Positions 54,431 to 63,834 of a stretch of 64,000 nt of DNA are shown here, piece after piece (positions within the stretch are counted from its first letter, which is position 1; each line of letters begins with the position of its first letter). A program made the position numbers and the translations under genes. Source of the DNA: Calothrix sp. NIES-4105. Lineage in GTDB: Bacteria > Cyanobacteriota > Cyanobacteriia > Cyanobacteriales > Nostocaceae. Where the stretch lies: assembly GCF_002368415.1 (NCBI RefSeq), contig NZ_AP018290.1:124001-188000 (forward strand). The letters are read 5' to 3'. Under the pieces are notes generated by a model. The model made no database searches and was not told the DNA's origin. It was given only the letters and a program-made list of their open reading frames with translations.

Positions 54431-57400
54431 ATGTGTAAATCAAAACAATGGTATTTAAGCATTATAAGTATATTAATTATTACATTAACACTTGTAAAAA
54501 GTCAAAATGCAGCTAAAGCGGAAATTATACCAGCAAAGAATGATACAAATACAATAGTTAACCCTGATAGTAAAGATAACTCAGAGATAAATATAACAGG
54601 TGGCGCCTCTGCGGGGGGTAATTTATTCCATAGCTTTGAAAAGTTTGGGATAGACGAAGGTCAAACCGCAAATTTTATATCAAACCCATTGATTCAAAAT
54701 ATATTAATGCGGGTTAAAGGTGGTGAAGCATCGGTTATCAACGGTACACTTCAAGTCACGGGTGGTAATTCTAATTTATACTTCATGAACCCAGCAGGTA
54801 TTGTATTTGGTTCTGGCGCCAGTTTAAATGTGCCTGGAGCATTTATTGCGACAACTGCAAATGGAATTGGATTTGGAAATCAATGGTTTAATGCTACTGG
54901 TGTAAATGATTACACTTATTTAGTAGGAGAACCGAGTCAGTTTGGATTTACAATGAGCCAACCAGGGGCAATAGCAAATAACGCTGTTTTATCAAGTAGT
55001 GGTAATATTGTATTGATAGGTGGTACAGTTCTTAACACTGGAGCAATTTCTTCTTGGGGTGGTCAAGTTGTAGTTGCAACTGTTCCAGGTGAGCGAGTTG
55101 TACGAATTAGCCAACCTGGACAAATTCTCAGTCTTGAAGTTGAACCACTGTCAACTCAGCCAAATTTACCAAATAATTGGTCTATACCTATTGTTTCTCT
55201 ACCACAGTTGCTAACGGGTGGGAACGTCACCGATGCTTCAGGTGTTACCATCACTAAAGATAAAGTAGTGCTAACAGGTTCAGGAATAGAAGTAAAAGAA
55301 GGAGACATTGCAACTACTAGTATTTACGGTCAAAACGTAACGCTTGCTGCTGGTAATCAAATTACAATAGAAGAAGCTATCTTTACGGCAAATCTTTCTG
55401 GTGTGATAGAATCTTTACCAGATATCATTCTTGTCCCCGAAATAATAGGACAAGACCCAGGCATCTCATCCCCACCACCCCCAGGAGTTAAAAATACTGT
55501 AAATACTGTAACTCCTCCTGTCTTAGGAGTTATAAATATAAATACAAATATAGATACTGTAACTCCTCCAGTCTTAGAAGCTACAAATTCTATAACTCCT
55601 CCAGTAGTATCAGGAACTGCAAATCTTACGAATCCTTCAGTAGTAGCAAGCCAAAATTCTTCCAGGTCACCAGCACAAACTCAAAATGTTTCTAATAATA
55701 CAACAGTAAAACCAAACGAGTTTAAAGTGAGCTCCTTACCTTCTATATCACTATTACAGCTAATTAAACAACCATCAACAGAATTGCCAACCGACTCAAA
55801 CGTTAAAATTGTACAGGAAGACAATTATCGAAAAATAGCTACTAACCGGCTATTCGACCAAGGTATTCAATATTATCGCAACAATCAATTTACTAACGCG
55901 CGCTCAAATTGGGAAAAAGCGCTTTCTATTTATCGAGAAAACCGAGATACATCGGGAGAAGGAGCTACTTTAGGCGCCCTTGGTGGTGTACATTTGTATT
56001 TGAATGATTATAAAAAAGCTGCTGAATACTCTTCTAAGTTTTTATCACTCGCGCGTAAAGAAGGTAACTTAAAGTCACAAGCGCAAGCATTGGTAAATTT
56101 GGGAATAGCACATAAGGTATTGGGACAATACAGCGAAGCACTTGGTGATTATAAAGAAGCTTTATCAATAGCTACTAAAATAAGCGCTGTTGAAATACAG
56201 GTGCAAGTTTTAGGTAATTTAGGTAATGCTTATGAAATATTGGGTGACTATGATAGTGCAGTTGATACTTACCAGCAAAGTCTCAAACTAGCACGTCAAC
56301 TAAAAATGTCTACAGCTGAAGCTATCATACTTGGTAATTTAGGCGCCGTTTATGCAAATTTAGCAAACTATAATAAAGCAATTACCAGCTATGAGCAAAG
56401 TTTGCAAATCAGTAAGAACTTGAATGAACGTTCGATTCAAGCAAGTACTCTAATTAATTTGGGTTCAATATACCATACAATGAACTCAGTGAGCAATCAT
56501 ATAGACAAAGCTCGCATTCACTATGAGCAAGCATTACAAATTGCAATTACAACAGGTGATAAAAGACGAGAAGCTGAAGCATTGGCAAGTTTGGGATTAG
56601 TGTATAAAGATTTCAGTGATTATCCTAAAGCTATTAAATATCAAGAACAAAGCGTTGCTATAGCAAAAGAATTGAAAGACCCTGTTATTAAAGGATTAAC
56701 ACTTAATAATTTAGGTCATACTTTATATAGTGCAGGTAAATTCAGCGATGCAGAACAAAAACTTCGTAATGCTATCCAAATCTATGATAGTTTACGTCCA
56801 GGACTTAATGATAGCTATAAAGTTTCCATCTTTGATACGCAAGCTTTCACTTATAGTTTATTACAACAAATTTTAATAGCTGCAAAAAAACCTACTTCAG
56901 CTTTAGAAGCTTCTGAACAATCGCGCGCACGTGCTTTTAAAGAATTACTAGCAAATCGAGTTAATGAGAATAATAAGTCTTTAGCATCAACTAACACAGC
57001 AGTTGAATCAGCGAATAGTTCAATAAATATTGATAGAATCCGTAAAATAGCTCGTGAGCAGAACGCCACATTAGTAGAATATAGTATTGTCCGCGATAAC
57101 GACTTTAAAGCGCGCGGAAAACAGCAAGGTCGGGAACAAGATTTATTTATATGGGTAGTCAAACCAACAGGTGAGGTATCATTCCGTCAAGTAGACTTAA
57201 AACCATTTTGGAATAAAGAAGCGACTTTGACTTCGGCAATTGAAATTTCTCGCTGTTTAATTGTAGACCCTTTTGCAGATTGTGGAAAACAAATGCAGGC
57301 AATCCGCAGCTTAAAACATCATATATCAACATCAACATCAGCTAAAAGTACAAAGAGTCAAGATTATAGACAAATATTACATCAATATTTAATTGAACCA

Positions 57401-58258
57401 ATTGCCGACCTTCTACCAAATAACCCTGTAGAAAATGTAATATTTATACCTCAAGGTTCATTATTTTTGGTTCCCTTTGCTGCACTGCAAGACAAAGACG
57501 GTAACTACTTAATCGAGAAACATACAATACGTACTGCTCCCTCAATTCAAGTATTAGATTTAACCAGCACGTTGAGAATTAAAAGACAATCAGAAAATAG
57601 CCTGTCTAAAAACAGTTCAAAATCATCATTAATAGTAGGCAATCCAATTATGCCTAAGATATCCTTAGAACCTGGGCAACCTTTACAGAAGTTACCACAA
57701 TTACCCTATTCACAGCAGGAAAGTTTGGATATTGCCAAGATTTTGAATACAACAGCAATAACAGGCGCCGAAGCAACTAAAAGTAATATTATCAGTAAAA
57801 TGGCTTCTTCAAGATTTGTACATTTAGCAACGCACGGTCTGTTAGAATATGGTACATCAAATGGTAGAGTTTCCTTACAAGGGTTAGGAATACCTGGTGC
57901 AATAGCCCTTGCTCCATCAAACACAGACGATGGTTTATTAACAGCAAACGAAATAATCAATCTTCGTCTTAATGCAGAACTAGTAGTGTTAAGTGCTTGT
58001 AGAACAGGGGAAGGAAGAATATCTGGAGATGGAGTTATTGGACTATCTCGCTCATTTATCTCCGCAGGAGTTGAAAGCGTCATAGTGTCATTATGGAACG
58101 TGCGAGATGTCCAAACAGCCAAGTTAATGAAATCTTTTTACCAAGCACTTGACAAAAATCCAAATAAAGCATCTGCCTTACGTCAAGCAATGCTAACAAC
58201 AATGAAACAAGACACAGAACCATTATACTGGGCTGGATTTACCCTGATTGGAGAGTAA
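54431..58258 (+). CDS. TpsA-type exoprotein with TPR and CHAT protease-like domain
   Basis: 1275 residues. Signal peptide ~1-30. Residues ~31-290 are the haemagglutination-activity/TPS domain ('GGNLFHSFEKFGIDEGQTANFIS', 'NGTLQVTGGNSNLYFMNPAGIVFG', both hallmark), recognised by TpsB. A low-complexity Pro/Thr/Val linker (~335-430) follows, then TPRs (~475-870), then a CHAT domain (~985-1275) with catalytic H1135 ('HLATHG') and C1190 ('LSACRTG') and the terminal 'WNVRD...YWAGFTLIG'. CHAT domains are caspase-like cysteine peptidases that often pair with TPRs (separase, HetF, gasdermin-cleaving CHATs). The combination implies a secreted or surface TPR-CHAT protease exported by the upstream TpsB. 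Intact. Confidence 0.92.
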   Translation: MCKSKQWYLSIISILIITLTLVKSQNAAKAEIIPAKNDTNTIVNPDSKDNSEINITGGASAGGNLFHSFEKFGIDEGQTANFISNPLIQNILMRVKGGEASVINGTLQVTGGNSNLYFMNPAGIVFGSGASLNVPGAFIATTANGIGFGNQWFNATGVNDYTYLVGEPSQFGFTMSQPGAIANNAVLSSSGNIVLIGGTVLNTGAISSWGGQVVVATVPGERVVRISQPGQILSLEVEPLSTQPNLPNNWSIPIVSLPQLLTGGNVTDASGVTITKDKVVLTGSGIEVKEGDIATTSIYGQNVTLAAGNQITIEEAIFTANLSGVIESLPDIILVPEIIGQDPGISSPPPPGVKNTVNTVTPPVLGVININTNIDTVTPPVLEATNSITPPVVSGTANLTNPSVVASQNSSRSPAQTQNVSNNTTVKPNEFKVSSLPSISLLQLIKQPSTELPTDSNVKIVQEDNYRKIATNRLFDQGIQYYRNNQFTNARSNWEKALSIYRENRDTSGEGATLGALGGVHLYLNDYKKAAEYSSKFLSLARKEGNLKSQAQALVNLGIAHKVLGQYSEALGDYKEALSIATKISAVEIQVQVLGNLGNAYEILGDYDSAVDTYQQSLKLARQLKMSTAEAIILGNLGAVYANLANYNKAITSYEQSLQISKNLNERSIQASTLINLGSIYHTMNSVSNHIDKARIHYEQALQIAITTGDKRREAEALASLGLVYKDFSDYPKAIKYQEQSVAIAKELKDPVIKGLTLNNLGHTLYSAGKFSDAEQKLRNAIQIYDSLRPGLNDSYKVSIFDTQAFTYSLLQQILIAAKKPTSALEASEQSRARAFKELLANRVNENNKSLASTNTAVESANSSINIDRIRKIAREQNATLVEYSIVRDNDFKARGKQQGREQDLFIWVVKPTGEVSFRQVDLKPFWNKEATLTSAIEISRCLIVDPFADCGKQMQAIRSLKHHISTSTSAKSTKSQDYRQILHQYLIEPIADLLPNNPVENVIFIPQGSLFLVPFAALQDKDGNYLIEKHTIRTAPSIQVLDLTSTLRIKRQSENSLSKNSSKSSLIVGNPIMPKISLEPGQPLQKLPQLPYSQQESLDIAKILNTTAITGAEATKSNIISKMASSRFVHLATHGLLEYGTSNGRVSLQGLGIPGAIALAPSNTDDGLLTANEIINLRLNAELVVLSACRTGEGRISGDGVIGLSRSFISAGVESVIVSLWNVRDVQTAKLMKSFYQALDKNPNKASALRQAMLTTMKQDTEPLYWAGFTLIGE

Positions 58259-58712
58259 GAACCGATTTATTTACAAATATATATTTAAGCCTGTTCTGAC
58301 TGTTAGCTTGGAATTGCATTTTTATGCGATACATGTAGAGACGTTACATGTAACGTCTTTACATTGTTTTGAGCATCATGCATGTACCTACTTGCTTGAG
58401 ATATTCAATTGCAATAACACCAGCGCTTAGTTGCTATTTAGTAGCCGCGATTAGTAAATTTATCGTTTGGCGCAGTTGGATGTTCTCGGATTGCTTGTCT
58501 GATATGCCTAAAAGTTATAGCTCCTAGAATTATAAGGTATTTGACTCTCAATTTATAATTTTTAGATAATGGATTATATTTTTCGTTACGTGTGTAACAA
58601 TCAGCATATAAAGCATAAATTAAGGTAGCAGTGAGTGTATAAAATAACTTTTTAATAACTAGGTTCTACCCTCCGCATGGGAACGCCAACACTATGTTAC
58701 CATCGGCAAGCA
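58259..58712. other. Intergenic with GTAGAGAC hairpin (58335-58362)
   Basis: GTAGAGACGTTACA and TGTAACGTCTTTAC, one mismatch, lie about 77 bases after the TpsA-CHAT stop. The arms are the same as at 34572-34599. It may end that transcript. The remaining 350 bp show no gene. Confidence 0.65.
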
Positions 58713-59384
58713 TTATTGCAACAATTTGCTGTATTTAGAGTTGCATTGAATAGCTTCTTCATAATCTAAAATAGCTTCTTCATAGCGTTGCAAATTCCAT
58801 AAGGCGCCAGCGCGACAATGCCAAGCTTCATAAAAATCAGGTTTAAGAGCAATTGCTTGGTCATATGAAATAATCGCAGCTTCATTTTTTCCCAAACATT
58901 CAAGTGAGATACCGCGAATCCACCAGGTATAATAATCATCTCGGTAGCGTAAAAGCGCTTGGTCATAAGACGAAATTGCACTACTGTAAAGTTTTAAAGC
59001 TGCTAATGCTACACCACGATACCTCCAAGGTGCAGCACTGTGCGGTTGAATTTTAATTGCTTGATTGTAAGCTAAAACCGCTTCTTGGTGGCGCCCTAAA
59101 TATCTCAAAGCTTGACCCCGACCAAACCAACCCATAAAATGAGCGTAATTTATACCAATTACTCGGTCAAAACACACTAAAGCATCATCAAAGCGTTGAA
59201 AATGACCCCAGGTAAAACCAAGATTAATCAAAGCATCAAGATAATCAGGTTGAATTTGTAGCGCTCTTTGATAAAACTCTATCGCCTCTTCATATTTTTT
59301 GTGATCATAAAATTCCTTACCAACCCGAAACCAATCCTCAGCAGTCACCAAAGCCCCTTTATAAATATTTTCAACTGTTGACAT
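58713..59384 (-). CDS. Tetratricopeptide repeat protein
   Basis: About 223 residues from MSTVENIYK; the longer frame to 59423 adds a doubtful 13 residues. Six TPR units follow without interruption, each ending with a typical alanine/proline turn: 'EEAIEFYQRALQIQPDYLDAL', 'DDALVCFDRVIGINYAHFMGW', 'QEAVLAYNQAIKIQPHSAAPW', 'SSAISSYDQALLRYRDDYYTW', 'EAAIISYDQAIALKPDFYEAW', 'EEAILDYEEAIQCN'. A soluble adaptor with no signal peptide and no fused domain. Conserved aromatic residues (W in each turn) indicate a peptide-binding groove. Partner unknown. Confidence 0.88.
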   Translation of the reverse strand: MSTVENIYKGALVTAEDWFRVGKEFYDHKKYEEAIEFYQRALQIQPDYLDALINLGFTWGHFQRFDDALVCFDRVIGINYAHFMGWFGRGQALRYLGRHQEAVLAYNQAIKIQPHSAAPWRYRGVALAALKLYSSAISSYDQALLRYRDDYYTWWIRGISLECLGKNEAAIISYDQAIALKPDFYEAWHCRAGALWNLQRYEEAILDYEEAIQCNSKYSKLLQ

Positions 59385-59697
59385 TTGTAAGTAATTCATA
59401 TATTTAAGTATAAAGTGCGACATTTAATAAGTAAACAAGTGAAAGCAAATTGCCTACCTATTACTTATTAGGTTTGAGTACGCCCAACTTATGCATTTTG
59501 ATTAAGTGTTATTGTGAAATAGGCATCCTTGCCCGTCCATTTATATTTCACCGCTCTGGAATATGCTATATAGCATTTCGCGCTTGAGTTGTAAAAACCT
59601 CTGTTCCCTCTTACTTAGTGTACTGTGTGTCTAATAAGGTAAATTTGTCCAGCCTATTTTTTCACAAATGATGAGCGGACTGCTATATAAGGTATTT
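59385..59697. other. Intergenic with small inverted repeat
   Basis: GTGAAATA (59514-59521) and TATTTCAC (59544-59551) flank the GGCATCCTTGCCC repeat. Just after comes ATGCTATATAGCAT, a perfect 14-bp palindrome. No gene is supported; a 98-codon plus frame from 59668 is an antisense shadow of the lipase-like gene. Confidence 0.5.
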
Positions 59698-60750
59698 TTA
59701 AGGATTATATTTAATGTTTCTCAATATCCAAGAGCCAAAAATTTCTTCTGGAATCAGCGTTGCTTCCCAATTTGTACTATAATCAATCTTCCAAGGCTTT
59801 GCAATTGGATTCATTCGATCAAGACCGAAAAAATCTTCAAGAGAATTGTGTTGCTTGTCGCTAGCTTTTTTAAGCATTGCAGTAAACAGTTCTTCAACGG
59901 CGCCGTGTCCTTTGTTTACTCCCGGAACATCTGGGAACTGCGTTGGAAAGGGAAATTGAATTAAAAAAGATTCGTCTGCTGTTCTCGCGCGGTCTTGATC
60001 ACCGAACCCGCTACTGTAGAACGACCAAGACCAGTGTGAATTATCACTAAACTTTGTTTGTTTATACTTATCGCCTCCTATCTCTAAATTACCAGGGTCT
60101 AGAGCAATAATGTTATTAATACCTCCTTGAACATCAGCAGCTATAGTTGATGCTACGTAGCTACCAAAGCTGTGACCAATTAAATTAATATTTGGTGTAG
60201 TTATTCCAAATTGTTTTAAAATATCGGCAGTCCAGGCAGCAGCAGAGTCAACCCATGAAAGAGCAATTACGGGGTTTGGAATATTGAAATTTCCACGGTA
60301 ATTGAATCCTGGTGAATAAGCAGCACTTCTCCAGTCCAAAACAAGTACTTGGTCATCAGGAGAAAACCCATCAACTGCATTAGCTAAGTTTTTTATATCT
60401 TTCAACTGGTCAAGAATATCTCCTTTGGGTGAATCCATTTGCAAACCATGAATAACTATCCACGTACTTTTGTTTGGGTCAAAAGTCTTTGCAATACCAT
60501 CAGCCCATTCAAGGCTAATATTATGTGATTCTGTTCCATATAAACTGTTACCTGTGATAATTCCTTGCAACTTTAGCCAAGGTGATTTGATATTAGGTAA
60601 TAGATTACTTGTATCCAAACTAGACCCACCAAGCCGCAATGAATAGTTTTCTAGATGAAACGAGCTTGTATAATCAGTTAAAGTATTTACAGCAAGAGTA
60701 GTATTTAAAACATTACTCTTGATGAAATTATTATTTTGGTTGCGTAACAT
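59698..60750 (-). CDS. Lipase-like alpha/beta hydrolase
   Basis: About 350 residues from MLRNQNNN. The hydrolase core spans ~85-300 with 'STWIVIHGLQ' (oxyanion strand), nucleophile elbow G196-H-S198-F-G200, Asp222 in 'IIALDPGN' and His286 in 'NKGHGAVEELF': a full Ser-Asp-His triad in the order seen in pancreatic-type lipases. 'DWRSAAYSPGFNYRGNF' also fits that family's lid region. The N-terminal 70 residues are Asn/Ser/Leu-rich without a clear signal peptide, resembling RTX-linked cyanobacterial secreted enzymes. The N- and C-terminal segments outside the hydrolase core are unassigned. Substrate is probably an acylglycerol or ester. Confidence 0.85.
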   Translation of the reverse strand: MLRNQNNNFIKSNVLNTTLAVNTLTDYTSSFHLENYSLRLGGSSLDTSNLLPNIKSPWLKLQGIITGNSLYGTESHNISLEWADGIAKTFDPNKSTWIVIHGLQMDSPKGDILDQLKDIKNLANAVDGFSPDDQVLVLDWRSAAYSPGFNYRGNFNIPNPVIALSWVDSAAAWTADILKQFGITTPNINLIGHSFGSYVASTIAADVQGGINNIIALDPGNLEIGGDKYKQTKFSDNSHWSWSFYSSGFGDQDRARTADESFLIQFPFPTQFPDVPGVNKGHGAVEELFTAMLKKASDKQHNSLEDFFGLDRMNPIAKPWKIDYSTNWEATLIPEEIFGSWILRNIKYNP

Positions 60751-60895
60751 CGCTGCACCCACTTATTTAAGGGAGTAGTATGTAAATAAATTTTAAGATA
60801 TTAGACTTTCAACAAAGTACATTACTCACAAAATCACAAGAAATTCTTGTCTGTTAAATAAGGCATATTTACATCATTGTAAAAATTATACCCGC

Positions 60896-60944
60896 GTAGA
60901 GACGCGAAATTTACCTGCGGTACACTTCGTGAACGCGTCTCTAC
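60896..60944. repeat. GTAGAGAC-family hairpin with long loop
   Basis: GTAGAGACGCG (60896-60906) and CGCGTCTCTAC (60934-60944) form a perfect 11-bp stem around a 27-nt loop that contains a smaller TTCGTGAA element. It is in the divergent promoter region of the lipase-like and Uma2 genes, so here it cannot be a 3' terminator for either. Confidence 0.75.
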
Positions 60945-60998
60945 AATGCACCCAATGCTAAAATAAAGAGGTATTACAAGTAACATATTCAAATCGCT

Positions 60999-62387
60999 AT
61001 GACCTCTGATTTATTTGAAGAATATTTGCAGTGGCAGGCAAAAACAAAAATTGAATTAGTTGAGCAAAAGCTAATTATTGGAAAAAGCCTGTCCGGAAGT
61101 CGTTTATTGTTCAATCAGATTTTACGCGGGTGGAAAGCTATCTCTGCGGTTGCTTTGGCGCCAGAATATCTTTGGTGGCAAGCACTAAATATAGCATTTG
61201 GGGCGCCTGCTATACCAGATTTAAATGCAATAGATGCTGCATATCTACGTAGTTGGGCATCTGAGGTAATTTTTACACCTCAAGTTACTAAACTTACAGA
61301 ACGCACAGGCAGAAAGTCTAGTAACATCCGAGAAACACTATATATGGCATTTTTCGGGTTGAGATGGGTAGGGATAGGGCAATCTTTGGGTCGTGTTTTT
61401 GTTAACCGTTTAGGCGGCAATGCCTTTATGCCAGATATTTTATTTTACAAAGGGCAAGGTTTAAATCGTTTATACGACTATTATTTAGAAGGACGACCAC
61501 CTGAATTAGTAATTGAGTTCATCACCCCGGAGTACACAAGCTATGACACAGAAACTAAGCGTGCGTACTATGAGGCAGCAGGTGTCCCTGAATATTGGAT
61601 TTTTGACACAGAGCAAGAAAATATAAAGTTTTTGCGCTTAGAAAATGGAGTGTACCAACGTCAACACCTTTCGGACGACGGACGTTACGAAGTTTCTAGC
61701 ATTCCCGGTTTAACTTTTTTGCCAGCTAAACTATGGGAAGCAGCAGACGATTTTACATATCTAAAGGAAAGCGATTTATTTGAGATAGATAGTGATGCTC
61801 CCAAGGTCGAACGCATTAAACCTATCGGTGAAGGAATTGACTGGAGTCGAGGTCAATTAGGATTTGCTACAATGTTAGAACCTGTACCAATTAGCTTTGA
61901 AGATTATATATACTGGTGTCCAGAGCCAAAGTTTGAGTTTGTAGATGGCAAACCATATATTGGTAGTAGAGATGGAATTAAAGGACTGACCGGAATGTTT
62001 TTAATGACGTTTGGTTTGGTTGAGTCTGTTAAATTACTACATCCTATAGAATGGGTAGAAGCATTACTTGCCGTCAGATTTGCCGTACAGAATACCCAAG
62101 AATATAAAGCGCAGGTGTGGCAATTATTACATAAAACTGCTATATTACTACGTGAAAAATATGGCGCCAGTCGATTAGGTGTAATAGGAAAATTAGTTAA
62201 ACCAGAACCACTGAATTTCTGGGATGAAATTACAATAGTTGCCTGGAATTTACCATCAGGACAAATGGGAAAAGCATATCTGGCAGTGTCCGAGTTTAGC
62301 GAATCATTTTACCTTCATTTGATTGATGCAGAAGATGCTACAGATATACAACTAGATGAAATGGCTTCTGGATTGGTTGAAATTTAA
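60999..62387 (+). CDS. Large Uma2-family nuclease with extra C-terminal domain
   Basis: 462 residues, about twice the usual Uma2 length. Residues ~135-235 contain the PD-(D/E)xK core: 'NAFMPDILFYKGQGLNRLYD', 'RPPELVIEFITPEYTSYDTETKRAYYEAAGVPEYWIFD', with Asp, Glu and Lys in family order. Both the N-terminal 100 residues (LFEEYLQWQAKTKIELVEQKLIIG) and the C-terminal region (FEDYIYWCPEPKFEFVDGKPYIGS) resemble the N-terminal strand pair of Uma2 proteins, so it may be a partial tandem duplication in which only one copy kept the catalytic core. Cytosolic; biological role of the family is unknown. Confidence 0.78.
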   Translation: MTSDLFEEYLQWQAKTKIELVEQKLIIGKSLSGSRLLFNQILRGWKAISAVALAPEYLWWQALNIAFGAPAIPDLNAIDAAYLRSWASEVIFTPQVTKLTERTGRKSSNIRETLYMAFFGLRWVGIGQSLGRVFVNRLGGNAFMPDILFYKGQGLNRLYDYYLEGRPPELVIEFITPEYTSYDTETKRAYYEAAGVPEYWIFDTEQENIKFLRLENGVYQRQHLSDDGRYEVSSIPGLTFLPAKLWEAADDFTYLKESDLFEIDSDAPKVERIKPIGEGIDWSRGQLGFATMLEPVPISFEDYIYWCPEPKFEFVDGKPYIGSRDGIKGLTGMFLMTFGLVESVKLLHPIEWVEALLAVRFAVQNTQEYKAQVWQLLHKTAILLREKYGASRLGVIGKLVKPEPLNFWDEITIVAWNLPSGQMGKAYLAVSEFSESFYLHLIDAEDATDIQLDEMASGLVEI

Positions 62388-62488
62388 TACTTAATAGTTC
62401 ATTTTTGAAGTTAACAACGTTAGTTCAAAAATACAGTGTGAGGTTGATATTCTTTCGATAAATATTTGTAAACAATTTTATAAAAACA

Positions 62489-63190
62489 ATGAACAAACAA
62501 CAAGAATACGAGAATACGCAATTTTTCGTTCAACAGCTACAAGCAAATCAAGATGAAGCTGTTATTAAAATAGCTGTCAAAAAGTTGGGAGAAATGAGTT
62601 GCGATAATTTAGAGGCTATTGAGGCTTTAATAAACTTAATACAAACTACACAAGATGAACCAACGCGATGGATAGGTATTGAAAGTTTAAGTAAAATAGG
62701 TGCTAAAAATAACGATGTTATTCATGTTTTAATTGGACAAATATGTAATGGTCGTATCCCAACTCGTAGAATAGCGTCTCAAAATTTGGCAAAAATTATA
62801 ATTGACAATTTAGAAGCAAGAAAATTTTTAGTCGCTAAAGTAAAAATAGCTGAAGATAGATTTACTTGTCAATATCTTGCTTATACTTTAGCGCGAGTTG
62901 AAGAAGTTAATGAGGATGTTGTAAATGCTTTGATTGAATTAATATATAAAAGTTCAGATAATTATACTCTTAAAAATTGTGTAGATGGTTTAATCAAGAG
63001 TAAATATTATTATCAAGATAAGATTTTAAATGCCATAATTAAAGTAGTAATGGTTGCTCAAGATTACAACACTTACTATTATACTCGTTGCTCATTACGC
63101 CAATACCTTGAAAAAATAGGAATTTCCGTTGCGGTGAATTTTTCTTCAGTTCGTATTTGCGAACTAATGTTACAAAATAAATCATTTTAA
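62489..63190 (+). CDS. HEAT-like repeat protein
   Basis: 233 residues, entirely helical. About five HEAT-like repeats: 'VIKIAVKKLGEMSCDNLEAIEALINLIQT', 'TRWIGIESLSKIGAKNNDVIHVLIGQI', 'TRRIASQNLAKIIIDNLEARKFLVAKV', and two more. No catalytic residues. Proteins of this type are scaffolds or, when near phycobilisome genes, lyase-like (CpcE/NblB); no such gene is here, and the typical E/Y residues of lyases were not recognised. Probable adaptor. Confidence 0.75.
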   Translation: MNKQQEYENTQFFVQQLQANQDEAVIKIAVKKLGEMSCDNLEAIEALINLIQTTQDEPTRWIGIESLSKIGAKNNDVIHVLIGQICNGRIPTRRIASQNLAKIIIDNLEARKFLVAKVKIAEDRFTCQYLAYTLARVEEVNEDVVNALIELIYKSSDNYTLKNCVDGLIKSKYYYQDKILNAIIKVVMVAQDYNTYYYTRCSLRQYLEKIGISVAVNFSSVRICELMLQNKSF

Positions 63191-63218
63191 GATTAATCAT
63201 CAAGCTCAATATATATAT

Positions 63219-63806
63219 TTAGAAAATAGATTCAGGGTCATTGAGTATATTTTCCATCATTTCTTGAAATGAGCGATATCTAGAGATACCCCATGCTGTT
63301 GAAAAACTACAAAACCAAGCCTCCCACTCATTATCTAATACACTTACTTGTGGGTTAAGTAAAAAGATGTAACCATTATCTCGGCTACTAATCTCTATAG
63401 CTGTTTGTAGATATTCTGGGCGCCAAACTAAATCCCATTGTTCAGCACCATAAACAAAATATTCTTCGTCAGTAACAGGTTCCCAAGTTTCTATACATTT
63501 ATCTATAAATGCTTCATTATCCCAAGCATACCATTCAATTTCCTCAGTTGAAGAAAATTTAAGTCCTTGTCCTGATGTAAGTAAACCATTACTTACTTTC
63601 AAAAATTCTCGATAAGAGTAAGGAAAGGTAAGACCTAATCTAGCTTCAGCAGTCGCAATTTCTTGCTCTGTTGCGCCCGGATAACCTAAATAACCAGATT
63701 CAAGCATAGATGCTGGTAATTCTTCTTTTTCGTAATCTTCTAGTATCTCTAATCGTTTTAAACTCCATTCTTGTAAATGCTTTTCCCAATCAAAATTTTT
63801 TATCAT
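63219..63806 (-). CDS. SMI1/KNR4 (SUKH) family protein
   Basis: 195 residues from MIKNFDW; 63821 gives five more. Core SUKH motif 'GYPGATEQEIATAEARLGLTFPYSYREFLKVSNG', then 'EIEWYAWDNE' and a C-terminal 'SFSTAWGISRYRSFQEMMENIL'. In bacteria SUKH proteins are frequently immunity partners of polymorphic toxins encoded directly upstream. An open frame at 63835-64000 ends 28 bases before this start on the same strand and could be the toxin's C-terminus. Other SUKH proteins are regulators; immunity is inferred from context only. Confidence 0.85.
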   Translation of the reverse strand: MIKNFDWEKHLQEWSLKRLEILEDYEKEELPASMLESGYLGYPGATEQEIATAEARLGLTFPYSYREFLKVSNGLLTSGQGLKFSSTEEIEWYAWDNEAFIDKCIETWEPVTDEEYFVYGAEQWDLVWRPEYLQTAIEISSRDNGYIFLLNPQVSVLDNEWEAWFCSFSTAWGISRYRSFQEMMENILNDPESIF

Positions 63807-63834
63807 GTTTTTATTCTGCATATAAAGGTATTTA

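Noticed and set aside
58713-63190. TPR, lipase-like, Uma2 and HEAT genes as one functional operon
   Set aside because: Strands alternate and gaps exceed 100 bases with repeats between them; no evidence of cotranscription.
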